NCBI RefSeq assembly: GCF_004143485.2 | Contig: NZ_ML974134.1 | Coordinates: forward strand, 37,698-101,697 | Length of the DNA stretch: 64,000 nucleotides | Origin: Halorussus amylolyticus | GTDB lineage: Archaea; Halobacteriota; Halobacteria; Halobacteriales; Haladaptataceae | Direction: 5' to 3' | Part shown: piece by piece, positions 41,728-50,855 of the stretch | Position numbering within the stretch: position 1 is the stretch's first letter | Layout: each line of letters opens with the position of its first letter | Made by a program: the position numbers and the translations under genes | The notes under the pieces: model-generated | What the model was told of the DNA's origin: nothing | The model's input: only the letters and a program-made list of their open reading frames with translations | Databases searched by the model: none

Positions 41728-42876
41728 ATGACCCTACTCGAAGTCAACGACCTATCGATTCGGTACGACACGGGTGACGCCGAGGTACACGCTATCGACG
41801 GCGTCACCTTCAGCATCGACCGCGGCGAGACGTACGGTCTCGTCGGCGAATCCGGGTGTGGAAAGACCACGCTCGCGAAGTCGATTATCCACCTGCTCGA
41901 CCACAACGGCTTCATCGAGAGCGGCGAAGTGTGGTTCGACGGCACGCTCCCCCACTGGGAGGACGAGAACGGCGACCCTCGCCGGGAGATTGTCGAGGAC
42001 GACCGGTATCCGGTGCGCGACGACGGGATGACCGACCTCGCCCAACTCGACACCGAGCAGATTCGGGACATCCGGTGGCGGAACATCGCGCTGATTCCTC
42101 AGAGCGCGATGAACGCGCTGAATCCGGTGTACAAGGTCGGCGACCAAATCGTGGAGGCCGTGTTGCGCCACGAGCCACACACGCCCGAAGACGAGGCCCA
42201 CCAGCGCGCCCGCGACCTGCTCGAACGGGTCGGCATCGAACCCGACCGGGCCGACGACTACGCCCACGAGTACTCGGGCGGGATGAAACAGCGCGCGGTC
42301 ATCGCGATGGCGATGGCGTGCAATCCCGACATGCTCATCGCCGACGAGCCGACCACCGCGCTCGACGTCATCATTCAGGACCGGATTCTCGACGAACTCG
42401 ACGAGCTCCAGAAGGAGTTCAACGTCTCGATTCTGGTGGTGAGCCACGACATCAGCGTCATGGCCGAAATCTGTGACCAGCTCGCGGTGATGTACGGCGG
42501 GAAGATAATGGAGAGCGGCCCGAAGACCGAGGTGTTCCAGCAGTCGGCGAATCCCTACACGCTCGGTCTGAAAAATTCGTTCCCGACGGTGAAAGACGAA
42601 CAGACCGACCTCGTCTCGATTCCGGGGTCGCCGCCGACGCTGCTCGACCCCGACGACGAGTGTCGATTCTTGGACCGATGTCCGTTCGCGGTCGAGGAGT
42701 GTCGCTCGTCGCATCCGCCGATGTACGACGTGTCGGCCGGGGAGGAAAGCCGACGCGTCACGGCCGAAAACCCCCAGATTCACCGGTCGGCGTGCTATCG
42801 AGTGGACGAACTCGAAACGATGCGAACCGAAGCAAGCAAGGAGGAAACATGGCAAGCGACGACCCAGAACCGATAG
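41728..42876 (+). CDS. ABC importer ATPase, DppD/OppD type
   Basis: The 382-residue ATPase has Walker A GESGCGKTT, signature YSGGMKQRAVIAMAMA, Walker B MLIADEPTTALD and the switch histidine in VVSHDISV. The C-terminal oligopeptide-transporter domain has the clustered cysteines (CRFLDRCPFAVEEC and SACYR) that in relatives can hold an iron-sulfur cluster. A roughly 45-residue acidic insert (about 66-110) splits the first half of the nucleotide-binding domain. It overlaps the next gene by 28 bp. Confidence 0.93.
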   Translation: MTLLEVNDLSIRYDTGDAEVHAIDGVTFSIDRGETYGLVGESGCGKTTLAKSIIHLLDHNGFIESGEVWFDGTLPHWEDENGDPRREIVEDDRYPVRDDGMTDLAQLDTEQIRDIRWRNIALIPQSAMNALNPVYKVGDQIVEAVLRHEPHTPEDEAHQRARDLLERVGIEPDRADDYAHEYSGGMKQRAVIAMAMACNPDMLIADEPTTALDVIIQDRILDELDELQKEFNVSILVVSHDISVMAEICDQLAVMYGGKIMESGPKTEVFQQSANPYTLGLKNSFPTVKDEQTDLVSIPGSPPTLLDPDDECRFLDRCPFAVEECRSSHPPMYDVSAGEESRRVTAENPQIHRSACYRVDELETMRTEASKEETWQATTQNR

Positions 42877-44204
42877 TCGAGGTACAGAACGTCTCGAAGC
42901 TGTTCGGCACGACCCAAGGCGTCACCGACAGGCTTCTCGGTCGCGACCCCACCCCGGTCCGCGCGGTGGACGGCGTGGACCTCACCATCAACGAGGGTGA
43001 CATCATGGGAATCGCCGGGGAGTCGGGATGCGGGAAGACGACGCTCGGCAAACTCCTCGTGAAACTCCACGAGGCGACCCACGGCACCATCGAGTTCGAC
43101 GGGAAGGACATCAGCGACCTGTCGAAGACCGAGCGCAACGAGTTCCGCCAGCGCGTCCAGATGATATTTCAGGACCCGTTCGAGAGCCTGAACCCTCGGA
43201 TGACCGTGTTCCAGTCGGTGATGGAGCCGCTGAAGATAAACGACATCGGCGCGGGGTATCAGGACCGACGCGACCGGGTCAAGCAGGTGCTCAACGACGT
43301 GGGTCTCGCACCGGCCGAGGCGTACCTCGACGAGTTCCCGAAGGAGCTTTCGGGCGGCGAGCGCCAGCGGGTCGCCATCGCACGCGCGCTCATCGTGAAC
43401 CCGGACTTCATCGTCTGCGACGAACCGGTGTCGATGCTCGACGTATCGATTCGCGCGGGCGTATTGAATCTGATGAAGGAACTACAGGACGAGTACGGCC
43501 TGACGTACGTCTTCATCAGCCACGACCTCTCGCTCATCCGGTACATGTGCGACCGGACCGCAATCATGTACCTCGGAAACGTCATCGAGCAGGGACCGAC
43601 CAGCGAAGTGGTGATGAACCCGAAACACCCCTACACCGAGGCGCTGTTCGACGCGGTGCCCGAAATCGACCCCGAAGCCGAGCGCCACCGCGCGAACGTC
43701 ACGGGCGAGGTCCCCGACCCACGGAATCCGCCGGCCGGGTGTCGGTTCCACCCGCGATGCTCGAACATCATCCCGCCGGAGGGGTGGGCCGGAAGCCAAG
43801 AGGCGTTCCGGCGAGTGTTCCAGTTCAAGAGTCGCGTCCTTCAGGACGACCTCGACCCCGAGGAAGCGACCGAGAACGCCGCGAGCGAGTCGACCGACGC
43901 GATTCTCGAACGCGGTCTCGCGCTCGAACTCCCCGAGGAGCACTCGCTCGACGCCGAAGCCTCCCGGTCCATCGACCCGTCGGTGCTCGACCTTCCGGCC
44001 GACGCCGAGCGAACCCTCCGAGAAGCGGCCGAGCGCCTCCTCGAAGGCGACTTCGAGGCCGCGAAGGCCGAAGTCGAGGACGAGTTCGAGTCGATTTGCG
44101 AACGTGAGAACCCCGCAGTACGAGAGGCCGGGACGCAGGTCACCGCGTGTCACCTCTACGAGGAGGAGGCGGGCGAACCCGTCGCGCCCGGCGTCTCGGA
44201 CTGA
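42849..44204 (+). CDS. ABC importer ATPase, DppF/OppF type, with an unusual insert
   Basis: The 451-residue ATPase has Walker A GESGCGKTT (57-65), signature LSGGERQRVAIARA, Walker B FIVCDEPVSMLD and the His switch FISHDLSL. The ATG at 42849 has a strong AAGGAGG ribosome-binding site inside the upstream gene, which decides the start. The C-terminal Cys domain is split: GCRFHPRC is separated from SICERENPAVREAGTQVTAC by an acidic segment of roughly 110-120 residues (about 305-420) that makes this protein over 100 residues longer than typical DppF. Confidence 0.92.
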   Translation: MASDDPEPIVEVQNVSKLFGTTQGVTDRLLGRDPTPVRAVDGVDLTINEGDIMGIAGESGCGKTTLGKLLVKLHEATHGTIEFDGKDISDLSKTERNEFRQRVQMIFQDPFESLNPRMTVFQSVMEPLKINDIGAGYQDRRDRVKQVLNDVGLAPAEAYLDEFPKELSGGERQRVAIARALIVNPDFIVCDEPVSMLDVSIRAGVLNLMKELQDEYGLTYVFISHDLSLIRYMCDRTAIMYLGNVIEQGPTSEVVMNPKHPYTEALFDAVPEIDPEAERHRANVTGEVPDPRNPPAGCRFHPRCSNIIPPEGWAGSQEAFRRVFQFKSRVLQDDLDPEEATENAASESTDAILERGLALELPEEHSLDAEASRSIDPSVLDLPADAERTLREAAERLLEGDFEAAKAEVEDEFESICERENPAVREAGTQVTACHLYEEEAGEPVAPGVSD

Positions 44205-44243
44205 TTCGATGCGAACGTCCCCGCGAACCCACTGATTCACGTC

Positions 44244-44750
44244 ATGGTACCCCTACGCTTTCCCGACCGACCCGAGGATTCCGAGCGTCGCGCCCAGATT
44301 ACCGCGAGACATCTCCTCGTCGGCGCGTTCCTCGTCGTGGCAGTCGCGACGGCCGCCATGTTCGCACAGGCTGCGACCGGTCACGTCGCGTCGATGCACG
44401 CCACGAGCGCGAACGTCACGGTCGCCGACTACGACGTGACCGACGGCGACCGACTCGACCTCACACTCCGAGTCCACAACCCCACGATTCGGGACCTCGA
44501 ACTCGGTCCCGCGCTGGTGAACGCCTACGTCGATGGCGAGCAGACGACGGACGGGACCACGACAACGTTCGACGGCGGGCCGATTCCGGCGGATGAGACG
44601 GTCGAGATTACCGGCACCCTCGGTCTCCGCGAAGCGGGGGGCGATCGGCTTCGGAGCGCCGACCGGGTCGAGGTCCGGGGTCGGCTCAAGGTGTTCGTCG
44701 GCGACGAGCTAATTTACGTGCGGGTCGATACCGTGGGGGTGTCCGAATGA
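44244..44750 (+). CDS. membrane-anchored LEA14-like domain protein
   Basis: The 168-residue product has one N-terminal span (about 23-45) and an extracytoplasmic beta-sandwich-like region (VTVADYDVTDGDRLDLTLRV, HNPTIRDLELG), similar to the water-stress LEA14 fold. It lies 39 bp after the importer ATPase on the same strand and overlaps the next gene by ATGA, so it may be part of that operon; a transport role is only inferred from position. Confidence 0.65.
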   Translation: MVPLRFPDRPEDSERRAQITARHLLVGAFLVVAVATAAMFAQAATGHVASMHATSANVTVADYDVTDGDRLDLTLRVHNPTIRDLELGPALVNAYVDGEQTTDGTTTTFDGGPIPADETVEITGTLGLREAGGDRLRSADRVEVRGRLKVFVGDELIYVRVDTVGVSE

Positions 44751-45199
44751 GCGGTGGAACCTCGTCGGGATGGTCCTCGGACGCGCAGGACGCCACCGGA
44801 CTCCACCGGACCGCCGCGTTCCTGCTCGAAGGAGTCGCGGTCGGCCTGCTCGCGGGGATGGGCGCGTTCGTCTACAACACGCCACAGTTCGTGGGTCTCG
44901 GCGCGGACGCGAAACTCCTGCTCGTCCCGATGGTCGGGGCCGGAGCGTTCGCCCACCTGTTCGCGTCCTCGCTTCGGGACTCGATTCGGCTGGGTCTCAC
45001 CGGCTTTTTCGTCGGACTCGCGGTGTTCGTCGGCGCGTGGATTGCGCCGCTGTGGATGCTGTCGTACCCGCCGACCGCTCGGGACGTGTTGCTCCCCGAG
45101 ATGGTCGGCGACGTGATGTCGGCGGCGTTCCTGAACTACGCCGGGGCGTACCTCGGTGGCTACCTCCTCACGGTGTCTCTCGGCGCGCTCTGGGAGTAG
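44747..45199 (+). CDS. four-span membrane protein, function unknown
   Basis: The 150-residue product has four hydrophobic segments beginning at about 24, 51, 83 and 128. Its ATG overlaps the stop of the LEA14-like gene (ATGA), indicating translational coupling. The two proteins probably work together, and their position suggests they accompany the importer. No family was recognised. Confidence 0.65.
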   Translation: MSGGTSSGWSSDAQDATGLHRTAAFLLEGVAVGLLAGMGAFVYNTPQFVGLGADAKLLLVPMVGAGAFAHLFASSLRDSIRLGLTGFFVGLAVFVGAWIAPLWMLSYPPTARDVLLPEMVGDVMSAAFLNYAGAYLGGYLLTVSLGALWE

Positions 45200-45242
45200 C
45201 CGAACCGCTACGCTTTTCTACGCGGTCGGAAAACGTGAATTC

Positions 45243-45497
45243 GTGCCGAAGGACACGCCACAGCGCGAGAAGACCGTGCGCGAGCGCGGGACGTTCGCCA
45301 AGCACGGCGGCGACCCGTCGCTGAAGAGCTACCTCTCGTCGCTGTTCTTCGTGCTGTCGGTTCCGGGGCTGATTCTGGTGGCGTACGCCGGATTCACCGC
45401 GGGGTTCTACTCCTACTCGTTCGTGGTCCCCGTGTTCGCGGGGCTGTTCGTGGCGTCGCTGGTCGTCGTGTTCACGGCGATGCACGTGTTCACGTAA
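45243..45497 (+). CDS. small two-span membrane protein, function unknown
   Basis: The GTG start at 45243 (MPKDTPQREKTVRERGTFAK) gives 84 residues: a basic/polar N-terminus (1-30) and two hydrophobic helices (about 34-53 and 58-80). A CTTTTCTA element lies about 26-33 nt upstream, supporting this start over an ATG at 45156 inside the previous gene. No family was recognised. Confidence 0.65.
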   Translation: MPKDTPQREKTVRERGTFAKHGGDPSLKSYLSSLFFVLSVPGLILVAYAGFTAGFYSYSFVVPVFAGLFVASLVVVFTAMHVFT

Positions 45498-45530
45498 CGT
45501 CGCGGTTCATGCACGTAGCGGTGTCACGTC

Positions 45531-45740
45531 TCATCCGGTGTTCCCCCACACCGTCAGGTAGAACACGACGACCATCGCGCCGAGTAAGAGGCCGAACTGC
45601 GTTCTCGTCGGCGACCCGCCCGGCGAGAAAACGAAGCTGACGAGGCTCCCGACGCCGAGCAGTGTGGCGAGACCGAACAGAAGCATCATCCGGTAGGTCT
45701 CGTCGGACAGCGCGGCGTACAGGCGGGAGCGGTCTACCAT
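45531..45740 (-). CDS. small two-span membrane protein, function unknown
   Basis: The 69-residue protein has hydrophobic segments at about 19-37 and 48-66 separated by a SPGGSPTRTQ loop. It is the last of three closely spaced minus-strand genes; its start is 4 bp after the stop of the 176-residue gene upstream. No family was recognised. Confidence 0.65.
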   Translation of the reverse strand: MVDRSRLYAALSDETYRMMLLFGLATLLGVGSLVSFVFSPGGSPTRTQFGLLLGAMVVVFYLTVWGNTG

Positions 45741-45744
45741 GTCG

Positions 45745-46275
45745 TCAGTACGGAACGCCCTCGTACACCGCTTCGACGGGTTCGACGACCAACTGCTGTG
45801 CGAGCGCGTACGTCGCCAGCGCGACGTCGTCGTCGGCCGCGAACTCGCCCGGTTGGTCGCGCCACTCGGCCACGCTCGCGGCGTACCGGACGTGCGAGTC
45901 GTGGACCGTGAACAGCCACTCTTCGGGGAGTTCGTCGTCGACCTCTCGGCGGGCGCGAAACAGGTACTTGAACGTCTCGTCGGTACGGTCGCTGATGTCC
46001 TCGCCAGCGTGATACTCGGGCAGTTGGGGCGTGCCGAACAGTTGGACGAGTCGGTAGAGTCCGACGCCGACGCTCACGTCCTCGGAACCGTCGGGGTCGG
46101 GACTCAGATACGCGATGACGTTGAGGTCCTCGCGCTCGCGGACGTTGTCCTCGACGAGCACCGACCCGGCTTCGCGCTCGCGTTCGATTTCCTCGCGAGA
46201 CACCGGTTCGACGAGAATATCCTGTAGCGATTCGGGGTCGGGTGCGTCGGGGTGGTTGCGAATATCGACCGACAT
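45745..46275 (-). CDS. conserved-looking soluble acidic protein, function unknown
   Basis: The 176-residue protein is highly acidic with no signal or membrane segment. It has a mixed alpha/beta look, with a Trp-containing C-terminal half (EEWLFTVHDSHVRYAASVAEW). It lies between two small membrane-protein genes with gaps of 3-4 bp, so the three are probably one operon. No known motif was recognised. Confidence 0.65.
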   Translation of the reverse strand: MSVDIRNHPDAPDPESLQDILVEPVSREEIEREREAGSVLVEDNVREREDLNVIAYLSPDPDGSEDVSVGVGLYRLVQLFGTPQLPEYHAGEDISDRTDETFKYLFRARREVDDELPEEWLFTVHDSHVRYAASVAEWRDQPGEFAADDDVALATYALAQQLVVEPVEAVYEGVPY

Positions 46276-46278
46276 GGG

Positions 46279-46527
46279 TCAGTACGCGAAGTAGTTGAAG
46301 CTCTTCCATCCGAGATAGCCGACGACGATGCAGGCGACGCCCACGAGACCAACGACGATGGATTCGAACGCCGAGAGCGCCTCCGCGGGGTCGCCCATCC
46401 CGAAGTACAGCGTGATACCGACCATCGTGAAAATGTAGCCGACGACCAGACCGAGAATCATTACGCCCAGCGACCCGAATCCGATGGGTCCTCGAAGCGG
46501 TTTCGGCACGGTGTCTTTCAGGGCCAT
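46279..46527 (-). CDS. small two-span membrane protein, function unknown
   Basis: The 82-residue protein has hydrophobic segments at about 15-40 and 55-73. It is the first gene of a three-gene minus-strand cluster. A CTTTTAAGC TATA element lies about 26 nt upstream of the ATG at 46527. No family was recognised. Confidence 0.65.
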   Translation of the reverse strand: MALKDTVPKPLRGPIGFGSLGVMILGLVVGYIFTMVGITLYFGMGDPAEALSAFESIVVGLVGVACIVVGYLGWKSFNYFAY

Positions 46528-46566
46528 GCTCTGTGATGTCTTTCCTCAAGCTTAAAAGTTCTGGAA

Positions 46567-46929
46567 CTATCGCTCGTCGTCGGCTTCGAGGCGGTCGAAG
46601 TCCTCCTCGGACAGCGGCGACATCTCGGGGTCGAAGTCGGTTGCGTCGGCGTCGATAGCGTCGGCGGCGTCAGAGGTGTTGGCGTCGGTGGTCTCGGCTT
46701 CGGGTTTGGACTCCTCTGACGGGAGCGACGTGTACTCCGAGACGGGCGTCTGAAACCGGTAGCCGAGCGCGATGAAGACGAGACCGAGCGCGGCCCGGAA
46801 CACCGCCCACGGCGAGGTGACGGCGTACTGGCCGGTCACGACCGACCCGTGGAGCGACTCGCCGAGCATGAGCGCACCCGTCACGAGCAACACCGTACTC
46901 AACATCGCGACCAGACGGACTGAAATCAC
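46567..46929 (-). CDS. membrane protein with acidic C-terminal tail, function unknown
   Basis: The 120-residue product has two hydrophobic segments (about 7-25 and 41-60) followed by a long Asp/Glu/Ala/Thr-rich tail (65-120), typical of haloarchaeal cytosolic extensions. ATG 46929 is used; Met9 is an alternative. It has its own gap of about 40 bp from the following cluster. No family was recognised. Confidence 0.6.
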   Translation of the reverse strand: MISVRLVAMLSTVLLVTGALMLGESLHGSVVTGQYAVTSPWAVFRAALGLVFIALGYRFQTPVSEYTSLPSEESKPEAETTDANTSDAADAIDADATDFDPEMSPLSEEDFDRLEADDER

Positions 46930-47143
46930 GCGCGGGGATTTCGAGTCGCGAAAGTTACGTGTTCCGATTCGGGGTGGGGTGGTCTCTCACGCCACGGTCT
47001 CGACGTCTCTACCAACGCTCACGGGGCAGAGAAAGTAGGGATTTCTCGGATTCAACGCTTCGTTACCGGCGACCGTACGATGAAATGACATGTGCGGTAA
47101 TCGGCAAGAGGTTTTTTCAACCATTAGCCGAAGGAAACAGCCA

Positions 47144-50100
47144 ATGAGCGACGAACCGGACGCGGGGGAGGCGTCCCCCGACGAAGCGACCCGGCGCGAC
47201 GACGCCGAGAGCGAGTCAGAAACCCGGAACGACGCCGGGACGGCGGCCGAGTCCGACCGCGGTCACGACTCGAACGCGGGCGCGACCGTCGGCGAGTACG
47301 ACTGGGAGGCGTTCGAACGGGAGTTCTTTTACGAGGACGGCGGCCCGCCGACCAACTGGCGGGGCAAGCCCTACTCGTTCGACGCCGAGGAGTACTTGGG
47401 TCACGACCCCGCCGATACGCCGGACCGAATCGGCGACGCCGCCGAGACCGCGGCCGGGCTCGCGACTTACTTCGAGTCCTTTCTCGACCCCGAGGAGACG
47501 CCGGTCGAACGCGGCGAGTACCTCTGGGAGCACTTCCGGTACGAGTACTACTACGACCGTAGCGACGATGGCGTCGAGCACCCGCGAGACGACGAGGGCG
47601 ATGTCGTCGCCTTCGACCGAGCCGAGTGGCTCGGTCACGACGACTTCCCGGCGAGCGTCTTCGAGGGCGGGTTCGCAGTCACCGACCTGAGCGCCGACTT
47701 CGAGGAGTGGCTCGACCCGGCGACCACCCCCGTCACCAAGGGCGAGTACTACTGGGAGCACTTCAAGTACGAGTACTACTACGAGGATACGAGCGTTACC
47801 GCGCCCGAGCGACCCCGCGACGACGACGGGGAAATCGAGCGATTCGACGAGTCGGAGTGGCTCGGCTTCCCCGAGGACGACCTCGAATTCCTGCTCGCCG
47901 ACGGCGCGGCCAAGGCAGAGAAACTCCTCGAAGTCGAGGACGAGCGCACCCTCGACGTGCCTGAGGAACTCGACGAGGACGAGTTCTTCTCGACGGTCGA
48001 GGGCCACACCACGGTCGTAAATCGGTACGACCTCGAAAAGGAGGTCGCGCTTCCGAAGAAACAGCACTTCCGCGAGGTAGACCGCTACTGGGTCAACAAG
48101 CCGTTCTCGTTCGTCGTCATCTTCCACTCCGAGAAGGAGAACGAGACGAAGTACTACGCGGTCGAACCGTATCGCACGCCCATCGAGGACGACCTCACCG
48201 AGTTCCTGACGGGCAAACTCCGGGCGTCCATCAAGTACTCCAGCGACGATGTGGTGGTCGAGGCCGCCGAGGAGGAGCGCGCGGGAGTCATCGAGCGTGA
48301 GGCGCTCGAACTGCTCGCGCGGTACGACCTCTACGCCGAGAACGACGGCGAGCGCGCAGCACAGCTCCGGAGTGCCCTCGCTCGCTACGACGAGACGAAA
48401 GAGACGGTCACCGAGTTCCTCGACCGGATTCGCGTGGAGACCGACGCGGCCATCGAACCCCTCCGCGAGAGCTACCGCGAGCGAATGGCCGAGCGCGCCG
48501 ACGACAAACCGTCGAAAGCGGACACAGAGAACGCCGAAACCGAGGGTGCCGAACCCGATTCGACTCCCGCGGCGTGCCGCGGCCGCGCGGGGCCCGCGGC
48601 GGCCGCCGCGACCCAGGGCGGCGAGCCCGTGGGGCGCCCACCCGTTTCCCCCCCCGGGGGCGCGGGGGGCGGGCGGGCCCCCGCCGCGGCACGCCGAGAC
48701 CGAGGACGGCGAGCAGGTCGCCGCGGACGGCGGAGCAGTCGGTGAGGCAGACGCCGAACGGTCTGTCGGTGACGCCGAGGCGGATGAGTCGCCACCCGCG
48801 CCCGACGAACCCGAATCGCCCGCGACATCCGGCTTCGGGGACGCCGACGCCGGAGACGCCGACCTCCCCGCCGAGACCGAAACCGCCCGCGAACCCCGAA
48901 TCCGACTCGACGAGTATCTCGACCTCGACTTCGAGGCCGGGGGGAGCCTTCGCGACCAGATTCGGGCCGCTGTCGAGGCCAAAATCGAGGCGCTCGAACC
49001 CGACGACTCGGGCGGACTCGACGGCATCATGGCCCGGCCAGAGCCGGTCCTGATTGAGGAGAACGACGAGACGCTCTCGGAGTATCAGGTCGAGAAGCTA
49101 CTCTACTACCTCACGCGCGATTTCACGGGATACGAGCGAATCGACGCCATCAAACACGACATCAACGTTGAGGACATCTCGGTGGACGGCTACGACTCGC
49201 CCGTGTTCGTCTACCACACCGACTACGAGCAGATTATCACGAACGTGTTCCACGGCAAGACGGAGTTGGACGACTTCGTGGTCAAACTCGCCCAGCGGTC
49301 GGGCAAGGGCATCTCGAAGCGCCAACCGCAGGTCGATGCGACTCTCCCGGACGGCTCGCGCGCCCAGCTAACTCTCGGCCGGGAGGTGTCGGACCACGGG
49401 ACGAACTACACCATCCGGCAGTTCAAGGACGTGCCGTTCACGCCCATCGACCTCGTGAACTGGAACACGTTCTCGCTGGAGGAGATGGCGTTCCTCTGGC
49501 TCGCCATCGAGAACCACAAGTCGCTCATCTTCGCCGGGGGCACGGCGTCCGGGAAGACCACCAGCCTGAACGCCGTCTCGCTGTTCATCCCGTCGAACAC
49601 GAAAATCGTCTCCATCGAGGACACCCGCGAAGTCGAACTGCCACAGCGCAACTGGATTGCGAGCGTGACCCGGCCCTCCTTTTCGGACGACGACAAGGGC
49701 GACGTGGACGAGTTCGACTTACTTGAGGCCGCGCTCCGCCAGCGCCCCGACTACATCGTGATGGGCGAGATTCGGGGCGAGGAGGGTCGCACCCTCTTTC
49801 AGGTCATGTCCACGGGTCACACCACCTACACCACGTTCCACGCCGACACCGTAGGCGAGGTGCTCAAGCGGTTCACGACCGAACCCATCAACGTCTCGAA
49901 GACCCTCTTTACCGCGCTCGATTTGGTCTCCATCCAGACCCAGACCCGCGTGCAGGGGAGCAAGGTACGCCGGAACAAGTCGCTCACCGAAATCAACGAG
50001 TACAACGCCGAGAACGACGAGATAAACGTCCAGGACATCTTCCAGTGGCGCGCCGAGGACGACGAGTTCATGCGCGTGCCGGGGTCGTCCACGATGCAGG

Positions 50101-50855
50101 ACATCATGTTCGACCGCGGATGGGACGCCGAGCGACTCGAAGACGAGATTCTCAAGCGCCGAGCCATCCTCGCGTACCTCATCACGAACGGCCTGAACGA
50201 GTACACGCAGGTCGCGGCGACCGCACAGGCGTTCATCAACGACCCCGACACAATCCTGACGCTCGTCGCGAACGACAGACTCGAAGAGAGCTTGGCCGAC
50301 CTCCGGGAGATGGAGAGCGTCCACATCGACATCGACCCCAAGAAAGAGGAGATGGTGCCCCGGCCCGACCCCGACTCGGAGACCTACGACCTCGCGAAGG
50401 GCATCCTCGCGGAGGCCGAGGACCGCCTGTTCGACGAGTACCGCGGGGCCGACGCGAGCGTGGACGGCCTCGCGGTCGCGCTCGCGGACACGAGCGAACC
50501 GACCGAGACGCCCACGAGAGGGGAGACGGATTCTGGGGGTCGAGACGACGCCGACCGCGCCCCACCGCGCTCGACCGAGGAGTTCGCCCACGGCGTGCGC
50601 GACCCCGCGGACGGCGGCGAACTCGGGCGGTTCCCCGACGGAAGTGAGGCCGAGCGCGGCGACGGAAGCGAAGCCGAGCGCGACGGCGAGACCGACGGGG
50701 ACGCCGACGGCGGAGATGACGACAGTAGGAACGACGCCGAACGGGACGACGACTCGTTCGGCGGCTTCGAGGCCGCGTTCGACGGTGAGGATGGAAATCG
50801 CGAAGTGGACCAGTCGGACGCCGAAGCCGACCGCGACCGGGAGGCCGACGAATGA
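47144..50855 (+). CDS. type IV pilus/TadA-like secretion ATPase (frame broken in the assembly)
   Basis: Two overlapping frames make one gene. 47144 to about 48570 encodes an acidic N-terminal region with three copies of a W-EHF-YEYYY/EFFYEDGG-type repeat and a V-alpha-beta domain. From about 48695 another frame continues to 50855 with the GspE/PilB core: Walker A GGTASGKTTSL (about 49536), MGEIRGEE, and the His box STGHTTYTTFHAD. It powers assembly of pilus-like fibres and most resembles haloarchaeal PilB3. The one-base shift lies in the suspect block 48570-48694. ATG 47144 follows a GTTTTTTC element. It overlaps the platform gene by ATGA. Confidence 0.85.
48570..48694. other. suspect GC-homopolymer block causing a frameshift
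   Basis: About 120 bp of almost pure G/C with runs such as C8 and GGGGGG, framed by GCGTGCCGCGG (48572-48582) and its exact reverse complement (48684-48694). In the upstream frame it would encode a basic, Pro/Arg/Gly-rich stretch, alien to the surrounding Asp/Glu linker. Flanking codons in both frames are normal. It probably replaces a repetitive acidic linker that was mis-assembled. Confidence 0.6.
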
